From Actinoplanes couchii (GTDB taxonomy: Bacteria; Actinomycetota; Actinomycetes; Mycobacteriales; Micromonosporaceae), in NCBI RefSeq assembly GCF_016862075.1, contig NZ_BOMG01000103.1:86324-150323 (forward strand): 64,000 nucleotides of DNA, in the 5' to 3' direction. Under the pieces are notes generated by a model. It had not been told where the DNA came from, made no database searches, and saw only the letters and a program-made list of their open reading frames with translations. The first letter of the stretch is position 1; each line of letters begins with the position of its first letter. The position numbers and the translations under genes are program-made. Below are positions 40,953-50,600 of this stretch, in pieces.

Positions 40953-41225
40953 ATGCTGAACAGCATTGTTCGTGGCCTTCTCACGGGCACACTCGTCCTC
41001 GGCGGCATCGCGGTCGCGGCACCCGCCGAAGCGGCGCCGAAGACGTTCAAGAACTGCACGGCGCTGAACAAGACGTACAAGCACGGCGTGGGCCGTAAGG
41101 GCGCCAAGGACAAGGTCCGCGGCTCGACCAGGCCGGTCACCAACTTCAAGGTGTCGACGGCGCTCTACAACGCCAACAAGAAGATGGACCGCGACAAGGA
41201 CGGCGTGGCCTGCGAGAAGCGCTGA
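40953..41225 (+). CDS. Secreted excalibur-domain protein
   Basis: 90 residues from ATG 40953. Signal peptide 1-27 (ends PAEA-AP), then the excalibur calcium-binding domain: FKNCTALNKTYKHGVGRKG and the terminal DRDKDGVACEKR, whose DxDxDGxxCE motif is diagnostic. Small extracellular protein of unknown role. Followed by a near-ideal terminator. Confidence 0.92.
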   Translation: MLNSIVRGLLTGTLVLGGIAVAAPAEAAPKTFKNCTALNKTYKHGVGRKGAKDKVRGSTRPVTNFKVSTALYNANKKMDRDKDGVACEKR

Positions 41226-41231
41226 CAGATC

Positions 41232-41273
41232 GGCCGCTGCCACCCGTCGGGACACGGGTGGCAGCGGCCTTTT
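41232..41273 (+). terminator. Intrinsic terminator after excalibur gene
   Basis: Perfect 16-bp stem (GGCCGCTGCCACCCGT and its complement), six-base loop, then TTTT. Also lies downstream of the convergent sulfonate operon. Confidence 0.9.
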
Positions 41274-41297
41274 CCGAACGGATTCCCGGAACGGAAG

Positions 41298-42362
41298 TCA
41301 GCGCAGCGCGGGCAGAATCGTCTCGGCGACCCGGTAGGCCTCTTCCAGCAACGGATTGCCGGAGAGAATGAACGTGTCGACGCCGAGCGCCTCGAATTCC
41401 TTCAACCGTTCGACGACCTGTTTCGTGCTGCCGACCACGGCGGTTCCCGGGCCGGGACGGAACAGGCCCATTCCCGGCCACAGGTTGGGTGAGGTCTCCA
41501 GCTCGCGAGCCCGGGCCGGGACACGGCCGCCGTGCTGGCGGAACTGTCGCCGCCAGCCCTCGCCGTCGTTCTCCTGGTGCACCCCCAACTGCCGGGCGTA
41601 CGTTTCCGGGCTGGTCACGTCGAGCAGCCGGTCGGCGGCCGCCCACGCCTCGTCCTCGGTGTCCCGCACGATCAGGTGCAGCCGCAGCCCGAACCGCAGG
41701 GTCCGGCCGTGCACGGCGGCCCGCTCCCGGACCCGGGTCAGCTTCTCGGCCAGCTGCTCGACGGGCTCACCCCAGGTCAGGTAGACGTCGACCTGCTGGG
41801 CGGCCACCTCGATACCGGCCGGGGACGAGCCGCCGAACCACAGCGGCACCCCGCCCTCCTGCAGCGGCGGCAGGTCCCGGAAGTCCGAGCCGGCGTCCTT
41901 CAGGTCATAGAACTTCCCCTTGTGGTCGAACACCTCGCCCGCGGTCAGGCGTTTGACGATGCCCCAGTACTCGGCGCTGAGTTCGTACCGTTCGTCGTGC
42001 TCGAGGGGTAGCCCGTACCGCCGCAGGGGCTCGGTCTGGCCGTTGACGACGTTGAACAGCAGCCGCGGGCCGAACAGGTGCTGGAAGGTGAGGGCCTGTT
42101 TGGCGAGCGTGACCGGCGACGTGAGCCCGGGGTGCACGGCCAGCAGCGGCTGGAACCGGGGGCTGGTGACCGCGGCGAGGGCGCTGCCGAGCGGCCACAC
42201 GTCGTACTGGTCGGTGGCGAGCAGCGCGCCGTCGAAACCGAGCGAGTCCACCGCCCCGGCGAGGCGCTGCAGGTAGCCGAGGTCGGCGGGGCGGCGGCCT
42301 TCGGGCTCCCAGGGGTAGGGGCCCTCTTTGGGAATGATGTACCAGAGGACGTCGGCGGCCAT
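41298..42362 (-). CDS. SsuD-like FMNH2-dependent alkanesulfonate monooxygenase
   Basis: 354 residues. It follows the SsuD pattern closely: VLWYIIPKEG start, SPVTLAKQALTFQHLFGPRL, DERYELSAEYWGIVKRL, LWFGGSSPAGIEVAAQQVDV, YLTWGEPVEQLAEK, GLRLHLIVRDTEDEAWAAA and SPNLWPGMGLF. SsuD releases sulfite from alkanesulfonates using reduced flavin. No flavin reductase gene is in the operon. It is the last gene of the six-gene organosulfur operon, 1 bp after its neighbour. Confidence 0.92.
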   Translation of the reverse strand: MAADVLWYIIPKEGPYPWEPEGRRPADLGYLQRLAGAVDSLGFDGALLATDQYDVWPLGSALAAVTSPRFQPLLAVHPGLTSPVTLAKQALTFQHLFGPRLLFNVVNGQTEPLRRYGLPLEHDERYELSAEYWGIVKRLTAGEVFDHKGKFYDLKDAGSDFRDLPPLQEGGVPLWFGGSSPAGIEVAAQQVDVYLTWGEPVEQLAEKLTRVRERAAVHGRTLRFGLRLHLIVRDTEDEAWAAADRLLDVTSPETYARQLGVHQENDGEGWRRQFRQHGGRVPARARELETSPNLWPGMGLFRPGPGTAVVGSTKQVVERLKEFEALGVDTFILSGNPLLEEAYRVAETILPALR

Positions 42363-42363
42363 C

Positions 42364-43206
42364 TCAGAGCGCCTTCGCGACGGTAGCGGCCAGCGCGGGC
42401 AGATAAGCGTCGGCGACGGTGATCGGCCGGGCCAGGAATCCGCCGGCGGCCAGGATGTCGGCGGCCTCCTGCTGCTCGGCGATCACCTCGTCGGTGACCG
42501 GCTGCAACTTCCAGGGCAGACCGGCGAGCGCCGTACGCCAGTCCTGCTCCTCGCCACCGAGTTCAGCGGCGGCGTGCTTCGCGGCCTCGTCGAGATGCCC
42601 GGCGACCCAGGTGTCGGCCTGCTGCAGCGCGCCGACCACGGCAGCGAGCGCCTCGGGACGGTTCTCGGCGAAGTCGCGGCGGGCGAAGAACACCGACCGG
42701 TCGGTGATGACGTCACCGGTCTCGATCAGCTTGCGCACCCCGCCCCGGCGCAGGGCGGCGGCCAGCCCGGCCTCCTGAGCGACCCAGGCATCGGCCTCGC
42801 CCTCGCGAACCGCGGTGATGTCCGCATACGACAGTCCGGCCTGGTGCAGGGCCTTCGCGACGAGGTGGGTGTGCCAGGAGCCGATCGCCAGGCGCACGGT
42901 CCGGCCGCGCAGGTCGGCGACGCTCCGGATCGGGCTGTCCGCGGCGACGAGCAGCGCGCCGTGGTCCGGGCGCGGCGCGGAGACCGCGGCGTAGACGATG
43001 TCGTGCCCGGCCGCCTGCCCGGAGAGCGGCGGTGTGGAGCCGGTGCCGCTGATGTCGATGGTCCCGTCGGCGAGCAGTCCGGCGGTGGTGGTGCCGTCCT
43101 TGAAGTGGTGGAACCGCACCTCCTCCCCGATGGAGGCGGTGAACGGCAGACGGGCCAGGTGGTAGAGGGACGGGTTGCTGACGTGCACGCCAATGGTGAT
43201 GGTCAT
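42364..43206 (-). CDS. Cytosolic SsuA-like substrate-binding-fold protein
   Basis: 280 residues with the periplasmic-binding-protein fold of the SsuA/NMT1 type: FKDGTTTAGLLADGTIDISG, STPPLSGQAAGHDIVYAA, VADLRGRTVRLAIGSWHTHL and VRKLIETGDVITDRSVFFAR. It starts MTITIGVHVSN without a signal peptide or lipobox, so unlike true binding proteins it should stay in the cytoplasm. It could be a desulfinase-like enzyme or a sensor. It overlaps the ATPase gene by ATGA. Confidence 0.8.
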   Translation of the reverse strand: MTITIGVHVSNPSLYHLARLPFTASIGEEVRFHHFKDGTTTAGLLADGTIDISGTGSTPPLSGQAAGHDIVYAAVSAPRPDHGALLVAADSPIRSVADLRGRTVRLAIGSWHTHLVAKALHQAGLSYADITAVREGEADAWVAQEAGLAAALRRGGVRKLIETGDVITDRSVFFARRDFAENRPEALAAVVGALQQADTWVAGHLDEAAKHAAAELGGEEQDWRTALAGLPWKLQPVTDEVIAEQQEAADILAAGGFLARPITVADAYLPALAATVAKAL

Positions 43207-43901
43207 CGGGTTACTCCTAGGTCGGCGAGCAGGGTGGTGCGGAGCCGTGCGAAGGCGGGGTCCGCGCTGTCCCGGGGACGGTCGATGGCGATGTGTTCGT
43301 CGCGGGCGAGTCCGCCGTCACGCAGGACGGCGACCCGGTCGGCGAGACGGATCGCCTCGTCGACGTCGTGGGTCACCAGCACGACGGCCGGGCGGTGCTT
43401 CGTGCACAGTTCGTTGACCAGGTCCTGCATGCGCAGGCGGGTCAGGGCGTCGAGGGCGGCGAACGGTTCGTCGAGCAGCAGCAGTTCGGGTTCGCGGACC
43501 AGGGCACGGGCCAGCGCGACCCGTTGTGCCTCGCCGCCGGAGAGGGTGCCCGGCCAGGCGTCGGCGTGCCGGGACAGGCCCACCTCGTCCAGGGCGGCCA
43601 GGCCGAGGGTGCGGGCGGCCTCGCCGCGGGGCAGGGCGACGGTGACGTTGGCCAGCACCCGTTTGCTGGGGACCAGGCGTGGCTCCTGGAAGACCACGGT
43701 CCGCCGGGGCGGGACCAGGGCGGTGCCGTCATCGGGACGGTCCAGGCCGGCGAGGATGCGCAGCAGAGTGGTCTTGCCGGTTCCGCTGGCGCCGAGCAGG
43801 GCCAGGAACTCACCGCGGCGTACGTCGAGGTCGAGGCCGTCCAGGACGTGCCGTTCGCCGAAGGTGCGCCGCAGGCCGCGGACGTGGACGGCGGTGCTCA
43901 T
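43203..43901 (-). CDS. ABC transporter ATPase, SsuB-like
   Basis: 232 residues from ATG 43901, which overlaps the permease stop (ATGA). Walker A GASGTGKTT, Q-loop VFQEPRL, signature LSGGEAQRVALARAL, Walker B LLLLDEPFAALD and the H-loop VTHDVDEA. EPRL after the Q-loop is typical of sulfonate/nitrate/taurine importers. Confidence 0.93.
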   Translation of the reverse strand: MSTAVHVRGLRRTFGERHVLDGLDLDVRRGEFLALLGASGTGKTTLLRILAGLDRPDDGTALVPPRRTVVFQEPRLVPSKRVLANVTVALPRGEAARTLGLAALDEVGLSRHADAWPGTLSGGEAQRVALARALVREPELLLLDEPFAALDALTRLRMQDLVNELCTKHRPAVVLVTHDVDEAIRLADRVAVLRDGGLARDEHIAIDRPRDSADPAFARLRTTLLADLGVTR

Positions 43902-44713
43902 CGGCGGCCTCCCGCGCGCCGCCACGGCATCAGCGCCCGTTCGAGTCCGCGGACCACGCCGTCGGCGGCCAGGCCGAGCAGTCCGTAGATGATGATGCAG
44001 AGGGCGAGGATGTCGGTACGGACGAAGTTCTGCGCCTGGGTCATCAGGTACCCGATGCCGGCCGTGGAGTTGAGCTGTTCGGCGGCGATCAGCGCGATCA
44101 CGCTGAGCGTCATCGACAGCCGCAGCCCGACGAGCAGGGCGGGCAGCGCGCCGGGCAGGATCACCTCCCGGATCAGGGCGAGCCGGCCCATCCCGAAGGT
44201 GCGCATCGCCTCGACCAGTTTCGGATCGACGGTGCGGACCCCGCTGGTGGCGTTGACGTACATCGGGAAGGTGGTGGCGAACGCGATCAGCAGGATCTTC
44301 GCGGTCTCGTCGATGCCGAACCAGACCAGGAAGAGCGGGACCAGCGCGAGGAACGGGACGGTCCGCAGGATCTGCATGGTCGAGTCGAGCAGTTCGTCGC
44401 CGAGCCGGCTGAGCCCGGTGGTGATCCCGAGCAGCAGGCCGGCGGCGAGGCCGATGACCAGGCCGAGGCCGGAGCGGGTGAGCGAGGTGGTCAGGGCCGC
44501 CTGCAGGTCGCCGGAGCCCCACAACTCGCCGACGGCCGCGATCACCTCGGCCGGGGAGGCGAGGACTTCGGGCCGGAGCAGTCCGGTGGCGGAGCTGATC
44601 CACCAGATCACCAGCAGTCCGAGCGGGCCCAGCACGCGCAGCGGCCCGGAGAGCTGGGCCGGGCGCTCGCGCCGGCGGCGGATCGCCGGCTCGACCAGGC
44701 CGTCGACGGTCAC
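43898..44713 (-). CDS. ABC transporter permease, SsuC-like
   Basis: 271 residues, six membrane helices; the EAA loop is EAMRTFGMGRLALIREVILP, with GALPALLVGLRLSM following, as in SsuC/TauC. Starts with GTG overlapping the binding-protein stop (GTGA). Forms the membrane channel of the sulfonate importer. Confidence 0.93.
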   Translation of the reverse strand: MTVDGLVEPAIRRRRERPAQLSGPLRVLGPLGLLVIWWISSATGLLRPEVLASPAEVIAAVGELWGSGDLQAALTTSLTRSGLGLVIGLAAGLLLGITTGLSRLGDELLDSTMQILRTVPFLALVPLFLVWFGIDETAKILLIAFATTFPMYVNATSGVRTVDPKLVEAMRTFGMGRLALIREVILPGALPALLVGLRLSMTLSVIALIAAEQLNSTAGIGYLMTQAQNFVRTDILALCIIIYGLLGLAADGVVRGLERALMPWRRAGGRR

Positions 44714-45708
44714 GGGGTGCCCGCAGTCAGGCTCTCGACGTCCAGTACCGAGGCCTTGACGTCGACCTTCGTGGTGGTGACCTTCTGGTCGGCGAAGAAC
44801 TGGGCGGCGGTGTCGTAGCGGGCGATCTCGGCGGCGCCGATCGGCTGGACCGGCCTGCCCTGCTTCCAGAAGTCGGCGGTGATCTGCTTGGCCTGCTCGT
44901 CCAGGGACTGCGGGCCGGTGTCCTTGAAGACGTTGAGGTACGGGGTGGGGTCGGCGACGAGCTTGGTGCTGGCTTGGTTCAGGTAGCCGTACAGCGCTTT
45001 GACGACCTCGGGATGCTCGGTGACGAACCCGGTCCGTACCGCCCAGATGGTGTAGTTGTCGCTCTTGATGTCCTTACCCTGCACCACCTGGCGGGCGTTG
45101 CCCTGGGCGAGCGCGGCGACGCTGTAGGCGCTCCAGGTGGCCCAGGCGTCGACCTGCCCGGAGTTGAAGGCCGGCGCGGACTGGTCGGGGGCGAGGTAGA
45201 CCCGCTCCACCTGGTCGACCGGGATGTTCGCCTGCTTCAGGGCGAGCAGCAGCAGGTACTCGCCGGTGCCGCCCTTGTTGACCGCGACCTTCTTACCGAC
45301 CAGGTCGTTCACGGTCTGGATCGCCGAGTCCTTCTTGACCAGGATGCCCTCGCCCGCGCCGTCGGGCTCGCCGGTGGCGAAGAGTTTGAAGCCGGGGTTG
45401 GCGGCGAGCGAGCCGATGCCGGAGGTGATCGAGCCGAGCGAGACGTCGAGCTGGTTCGCGTTGATCGCCTGGGCGGCCGGGGCGAACGGGCCGGAGCTGC
45501 CGGTCCAGGCGACCTTGGCGTTGACCGCGCCCAGGGCGACGTCGAGACTGCCGTCCTTCTTGCCGAGGGCGAGGATGCCGGCGTTTCCCGGGTCGGGGAT
45601 CCGGATCTCGACGGTCCCGGCGGCGCTGTCGGCGTCGTTGCCGGAACCGCAGGCGGCCAGGGCCAGCACGAGCGGGAGGACTACGGCGATGCGGCGGCTG
45701 ATTCTCAT
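44710..45708 (-). CDS. Sulfonate-binding lipoprotein, SsuA-like
   Basis: 332 residues. Lipobox LALAACGS places the lipidated Cys at residue 20. The SsuA/NMT1 fold follows: SLDVALGAVNAKVAWTGSSG, QLDVSLGSITSGIGSLAANP, NDLVGKKVAVNKGGTGEYLL and QVDAWATWSAY. Extracellular receptor for alkanesulfonates. It lies 1 bp after the DszB-like gene. Confidence 0.92.
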   Translation of the reverse strand: MRISRRIAVVLPLVLALAACGSGNDADSAAGTVEIRIPDPGNAGILALGKKDGSLDVALGAVNAKVAWTGSSGPFAPAAQAINANQLDVSLGSITSGIGSLAANPGFKLFATGEPDGAGEGILVKKDSAIQTVNDLVGKKVAVNKGGTGEYLLLLALKQANIPVDQVERVYLAPDQSAPAFNSGQVDAWATWSAYSVAALAQGNARQVVQGKDIKSDNYTIWAVRTGFVTEHPEVVKALYGYLNQASTKLVADPTPYLNVFKDTGPQSLDEQAKQITADFWKQGRPVQPIGAAEIARYDTAAQFFADQKVTTTKVDVKASVLDVESLTAGTP

Positions 45709-45709
45709 C

Positions 45710-46729
45710 TCAGTTCTCCAAGGAGCGGCGGGCGACCAGCTCGTGGGCCCGGCGGAGGGGTTCGTGATCGGCCCAGGCGGCCACGTCGACCGCTGACGGC
45801 AGGAAGCCGTGCGAGCGCAGGAAGCGTTCCTGGTCGGCGAGCAGGTCGAGGCGTTCCGGGGAGAGGTTCAGGTGCAGGGTGCCGTGCTGCTGGTAGGCGC
45901 CGGCCACCCCGGCCGGACCGGATCCGGTCTCGGTCGCGAGGATGCGGCTGACCCCGTCCGGGTTGGTGGCCGCCCAGTCGGCGGAGTCGATGAGGACCGC
46001 GAGGAACCGGTCCACGATGTCCGGGTGCTCGTCGAGCAGGCTCTGTGCGACGGTGACCGGCCTCGGGGTGCCGTTGTTGATCCGGGTGCGGGGGTCCGTA
46101 TAGCCGTCCAGGTCGATGCCGGTGACCAGGCCGTGCCGGGCGGCGGCTTCGACGGCGACCGCGCCTTTGACGTAGACCGCGTCGACCCGGCCGTCGGCGA
46201 GTGCCCGCAGTTCGGTCTCCCACTGGCCCGGCCCACCGGCCGGGATGTCGACCGGCACGGCGTCGGCGAGGGTGAGCCCCGCGATGCCGAGCGCGCCGGA
46301 CAGGCCGCGCAGCGCCATGGCCCGCCAGAAGTCGATGGACAGGTCGTGCCGGGGCACGGCCAGCCGGAGTCCGCGCAGGTGGGCGGGGTCGCTGATGCTG
46401 GATCCGGCACGCACGACGATGCTCTGGCGCTCCTCGATCCAGGTCAGGCCGATCAGGCGGGTGGCGCCGCCGCGGGACCGGGCCCACAGTGCCGGTACGT
46501 TGCCGCCCTCCCGGAACAGGGCCGGGTGGGCGTGGGTGAAGTGGCGTTCGTCGTTGGTGCCGCCGCGGTTGTCCTGGAAGGAGCGGACGGCGATCCCGTC
46601 GGCGGCGAACTCGGCGGCGAGGGTGCCACGGTCGGCGGCGATGCCGGTGGCGGTCGGTACGGGACAGCGCGTGAACCACACCTCGTCGAGGGCAGGCACA
46701 GCCGGCTCCACTTCCGCTATAAATCCCAT
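45710..46729 (-). CDS. DszB-like sulfinate desulfinase
   Basis: 339 residues from ATG 46729. It aligns with 2'-hydroxybiphenyl-2-sulfinate desulfinase (DszB): FTRCPVPTA gives Cys22, ERHFTHAHPALFREGGNVPA gives His63 and Arg73. DszB has Cys27, His60 and Arg70 with the same ten-residue His-Arg spacing, and RLIGLTWIEERQSIVVRAGS matches its next block. The fold is that of SsuA-type binding proteins, but no signal peptide is present. Expected reaction: release of sulfite from an aryl or alkyl sulfinate. First gene of the sulfonate operon, divergent from IclR. Confidence 0.78.
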   Translation of the reverse strand: MGFIAEVEPAVPALDEVWFTRCPVPTATGIAADRGTLAAEFAADGIAVRSFQDNRGGTNDERHFTHAHPALFREGGNVPALWARSRGGATRLIGLTWIEERQSIVVRAGSSISDPAHLRGLRLAVPRHDLSIDFWRAMALRGLSGALGIAGLTLADAVPVDIPAGGPGQWETELRALADGRVDAVYVKGAVAVEAAARHGLVTGIDLDGYTDPRTRINNGTPRPVTVAQSLLDEHPDIVDRFLAVLIDSADWAATNPDGVSRILATETGSGPAGVAGAYQQHGTLHLNLSPERLDLLADQERFLRSHGFLPSAVDVAAWADHEPLRRAHELVARRSLEN

Positions 46730-46864
46730 AGCTGTAGTAGGTTTTGCTGCGCCCAGAGTGACATCCGGATCTTGGGCAGGCAAGAGGGCTTACCACATTG
46801 TAAGAAGCTGTTATCGAATCATCGCTGCTACGATCACCACTCTTACCACCATGCAGGAGCACCG

Positions 46865-47635
46865 ATGACGGAAGTCGCCGCACCCGCCGGATCCCAGGCC
46901 GTCCGCCGGGCGCTCGGCCTGCTCAGTTGTTTCCACGACAACGGCCCCGAGCTGACCGCGTCGGACCTGGCCCGCCGGATGGACCTGACCGTCTCCACCG
47001 CGCACCGGCTGGCCCGAACCCTGGTCGCCACCGGATTCCTGGACCAGGACGAGCGCACCCTGCGCTACCGGCTCGGCCCGGCCGTGGTCGAGCTCGGGCA
47101 GCTGTCGTTCCACCAGCGCGGCCTGCACCTGGCCGTCCCCGAGCTGCACCGGCTCGCCGAGCGCACCGGCGCGACCGCCGACCTGGCCCTGCTGGCCGGC
47201 ACCCACGCGGTGATCGCGGCCGGCGGCTCGGTCGAACGCGCCGGCGGGCTCGGGCTGCGCCGGCCGCTGCACTCGACCGCGCTCGGCAAGGTGCTGCTGG
47301 CCTGGGCGCCGCCCGGTCAGGCCCCGGCACTGGAGAGCCTGCCGCTGGACCGTTTCACCGGCAGCACCATCACCGACCCGGCCCGGCTGCGCGAGCAACT
47401 CGGCCAGGTCCGGGCGGACGGCTACGCCCTGAACAACGGGGAGTCGGCCGACGGTGTGCGCACCCTGGCCGTTCCGGTGCTCGACCACCTCGGGCACGCC
47501 CGGTTCGCCGTCGCCGCCCGGACCAGCGCGGCCGTCCTCACCGACGACCGGCTCGACCACTACCTCTCCCCCGTGCGGACCTGCGCGGCGGCCCTGGAGA
47601 TCCTGCTGATCCCGCCGGGTGAGCGGCGGTCCTGA
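46865..47635 (+). CDS. IclR family transcriptional regulator
   Basis: 256 residues from ATG 46865 (AGGAG upstream). Winged helix: AVRRALGLLSCFHDNGPELT, ASDLARRMDLTVSTAHRLAR; effector domain with GLRRPLHSTALGKVLLAW and the GYALNNGESADGVRTLAVPV segment typical of IclR. The divergent 135-bp gap to the DszB-like gene is AT-richer than its surroundings and should hold the control sites; sulfonate control by IclR is an inference from position. Confidence 0.93.
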   Translation: MTEVAAPAGSQAVRRALGLLSCFHDNGPELTASDLARRMDLTVSTAHRLARTLVATGFLDQDERTLRYRLGPAVVELGQLSFHQRGLHLAVPELHRLAERTGATADLALLAGTHAVIAAGGSVERAGGLGLRRPLHSTALGKVLLAWAPPGQAPALESLPLDRFTGSTITDPARLREQLGQVRADGYALNNGESADGVRTLAVPVLDHLGHARFAVAARTSAAVLTDDRLDHYLSPVRTCAAALEILLIPPGERRS

Positions 47636-47636
47636 C

Positions 47637-50600
47637 TCAGCCGATCAGGGCGCGCACCTGCTCGGGGGTCAGCTCGGTCGCCGGGTCGAAATCGTCGCCG
47701 GTCAGGTAGGACAGCAGCGCCCGGTGGAAGTGGCCGGACACCGGGCCGGGGGTGTCCAGGTTCAGCGTGCACACCACCAGGCGGCCGGCGCCGACCCGGG
47801 CCTCGACCAGCGCGCCGAGCCGCCGGGCGGTGAACCAGGTGTCGATCGGCTGGACGATCGGGCGCAGCCCCTCCGGCAGGCCCACCATGGCCTGCGCGCC
47901 GTGCAGCAGGTCCCACCACTGCCAGTCGGTGTGGCCGTCGGACGGGAACTCCCGGAACAGCGGGTGCTCCGGGTCGTGGGTGATCCCGAGGGTGTGCGGC
48001 GCCTGGTTACCGGTCCAGGCGGTGTTCCAGAAGACCGTGGTGAAGCCGAGCACCACGTCGCCGGCCACCCGTTCCGGTCGCAGCAGCACTGTCGCGCCCG
48101 CCGCGGTGTGCCGCAGCGCCTCCTCGACATCGGTGGTCTCGATGATCCCCGGGTTGACCCGGTCTTCGCCGGCCTCGAAGAACCACAGGTCCCAGTCGTT
48201 CTCGAACTCCCCGACCCGGATGATCAGTTTCAGACGGCAGGTGTTCGTGACGGTTCCGGCGGGGATGGTTCCGGCGTCCGTCCCGCCGGCCAGCGTGACC
48301 CCGTCGGACGTCACGAGGGACCAGGTGACGTCACCGGTCAGGGGCTCCGGGCCGAAGTGGGCGACCCGCACACCGAAGGACACCGCCTCGTCGGTACGCC
48401 ACACCCGGCGCGGCAGCAGCGCCAGCGGAACCGTCGGGCCGCAGAACCGGGACCACGCGGCGGCGCTGCTGTACGGCTTCTCGTCCCAGAACGGATCCAC
48501 CACCCCGACCAGCGCAGTGCCCTGACCAGGGAAATCACTGAGACCGAGCAGGTGGAACCCGCCGAATCCGGGTGTCCGCAGCGCGGCCTCGACCTCCTCC
48601 TTGTACAGCAGCGACTGCAACCGCCCGGACGCGTGCAGGAACTCCTCGGCGCGGTCGGCCATCCCGGACTCGCGCAGGAAGTCGGCGAAGATCCCGAAGT
48701 TGTGCGGCTTCATCAGCCCGGTGTACTTCTCGACCTCGGCGAAGTCCGGGTAGGCACACCACTGGCCGATCTCGTGACTGATGATCGGTCGCGGACACGC
48801 GGTCACCCAGTCCGAGTAGTCGGTCACGGTGTCCGGCCGGCGGGCGTTCAACGGGGAAGCAACCCCGTCACCCCACTGGTGGGTACGCGGACCGGGCACG
48901 TTGTCGAAGTCGTTCTCCGTGATCGCGGGCCAGCCGGCGGCGCTGGTGTACAGCCGCCGTGGATCACGCCGCCGCCAGTGGGCCACCCATGCGCCGAGGA
49001 ACTCCGCGTCCCGCCCGGCCGGCTCGTTGCCGTGCGCCATCATCAGGAACGACGGGTGGTTGCCGAACTCGTCCAGGATCCGCCCGGTCTCCTCGTACAG
49101 GAACGTGTCGACCGGCCGCCCCTCCCCGACCGCCGCACCCTGGTTCGCCCAGACCGGGCCCTCCACCTGCAGGTAGAAGCCCTCCTCGTCGGCCGCCCGG
49201 AACGCCGCCCCGGGCGGGCACCAGGAGTGGAACCGCAGCAGGTTCAGGCCGTGCGCGCGCGCGACCCGGATGATCCGCCGCCACGCCTCGACGTCGGTGG
49301 GCGGGTAGCCGGTCAACGGGAAGACACAGGACTCCAGCGTGCCGCGCAGGAACACCGGCCGGCCGTTGACGGTGATCCGGGTGCCGTCCACGCCGACCTC
49401 GCGCAGACCGAAGACGGTGTGGTGGACCGTGCCGCCGGCGGTGGTGGTCAACTCGTACAGAGCGGGGTGGAACTCGTCCCAGGTCTGCGCCTCCTCCCCC
49501 ATCGGCAGGTCCAGGTCGGCGTGCCGGCCGTCGGTGATCTCGGCGGTCACCGTCGGTGTCACGTGGTCGCCGGGGACGTTGAAGCGGCGCGCCGACACCG
49601 ACACGGTGCCGCGGAAGTCGGTGCCGAGATCGATCCGGATCCGCGCCGACCGGGCGGTCACGTCCGGGGTCACGACGACCTGCCGGATCACGACCTCGGG
49701 CAGCGCCTCCAGGCGCAGGTCGCCGATGACACCGTTCCAGTTGCCCTGGGTGTGGTCGCTGACGCTGTGCGCGTTCGGGCCGACGTCGACGACGGTGCGG
49801 TTGTCGATCCGCAGCGTGAGAGTGTGCCGGCCGGGTTCCAGGGTGCCCAGGTCGAAGCGGTGCGGGGTGGTCAGGCTGCGGTCCGCGCCGATCCGCCGGT
49901 CGTCCAGCCAGACCGTCGACTCCCAGTGCACCCGCTCCAGGTGCAGCACGATCGTGCGGTCCCGCCAGCCGGCCGGGATGTCGACGGTGCGCTGGAACCA
50001 GGCGGCGCCCCGGTAGTAGGTGTGCGGCTGCAGCCAGAACGGCACCGACACCGCGCCCGGTTCCCGGTACGGCGCGTACCTGTCGTCGGTGTAGAACGCC
50101 GGGTCGACGACCTGACCGGTCCACGGCGTGTCCATCGTGACCGGATCACCGAGACCCTGCTCCTGCACCGAGCCGGGCAGGTCGATGTCGGCCGGGTCGG
50201 GCCACGGCGCGGTGGTGTACCAGCGTTCGTGCTCGCCGGTGCCGTCCCGGTCGAGTGCCGCCCGCCAGCGTCCGGCAAGGTCCATCGCGGTCTTCTCCCT
50301 CTCCTCGAACAGCAGCAGATCCGGCCGGCTGGTGGCGAAGAACTCGTCGGTCTCCGGCGGGCCGGTCACCGGATGCCGGTCCTCGCCGAGGTTCGCCGGT
50401 GGCGGCGGGTTCACCGGCACCGGTTCGCCGCGGCGGCAGGCCAGCAGGGCCACGGCCCGGTCCCACACGGCGAGCGCCTGCCCCTCACCGCCCTCCCAGG
50501 GCTGGAAGTTCCGACCCCCGATCAGCTCGTACGCCTCCTCGAGGCGCCCGGTGTCGAGCAGCAGGTGCGCCAGCACCACGGTCAGGTCGTCCCGGGTGAC

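Noticed and set aside
42364..43206. Ordinary periplasmic sulfonate-binding protein
   Set aside because: No signal peptide or lipobox at the coupled ATG, and no better start upstream within the ATPase gene.
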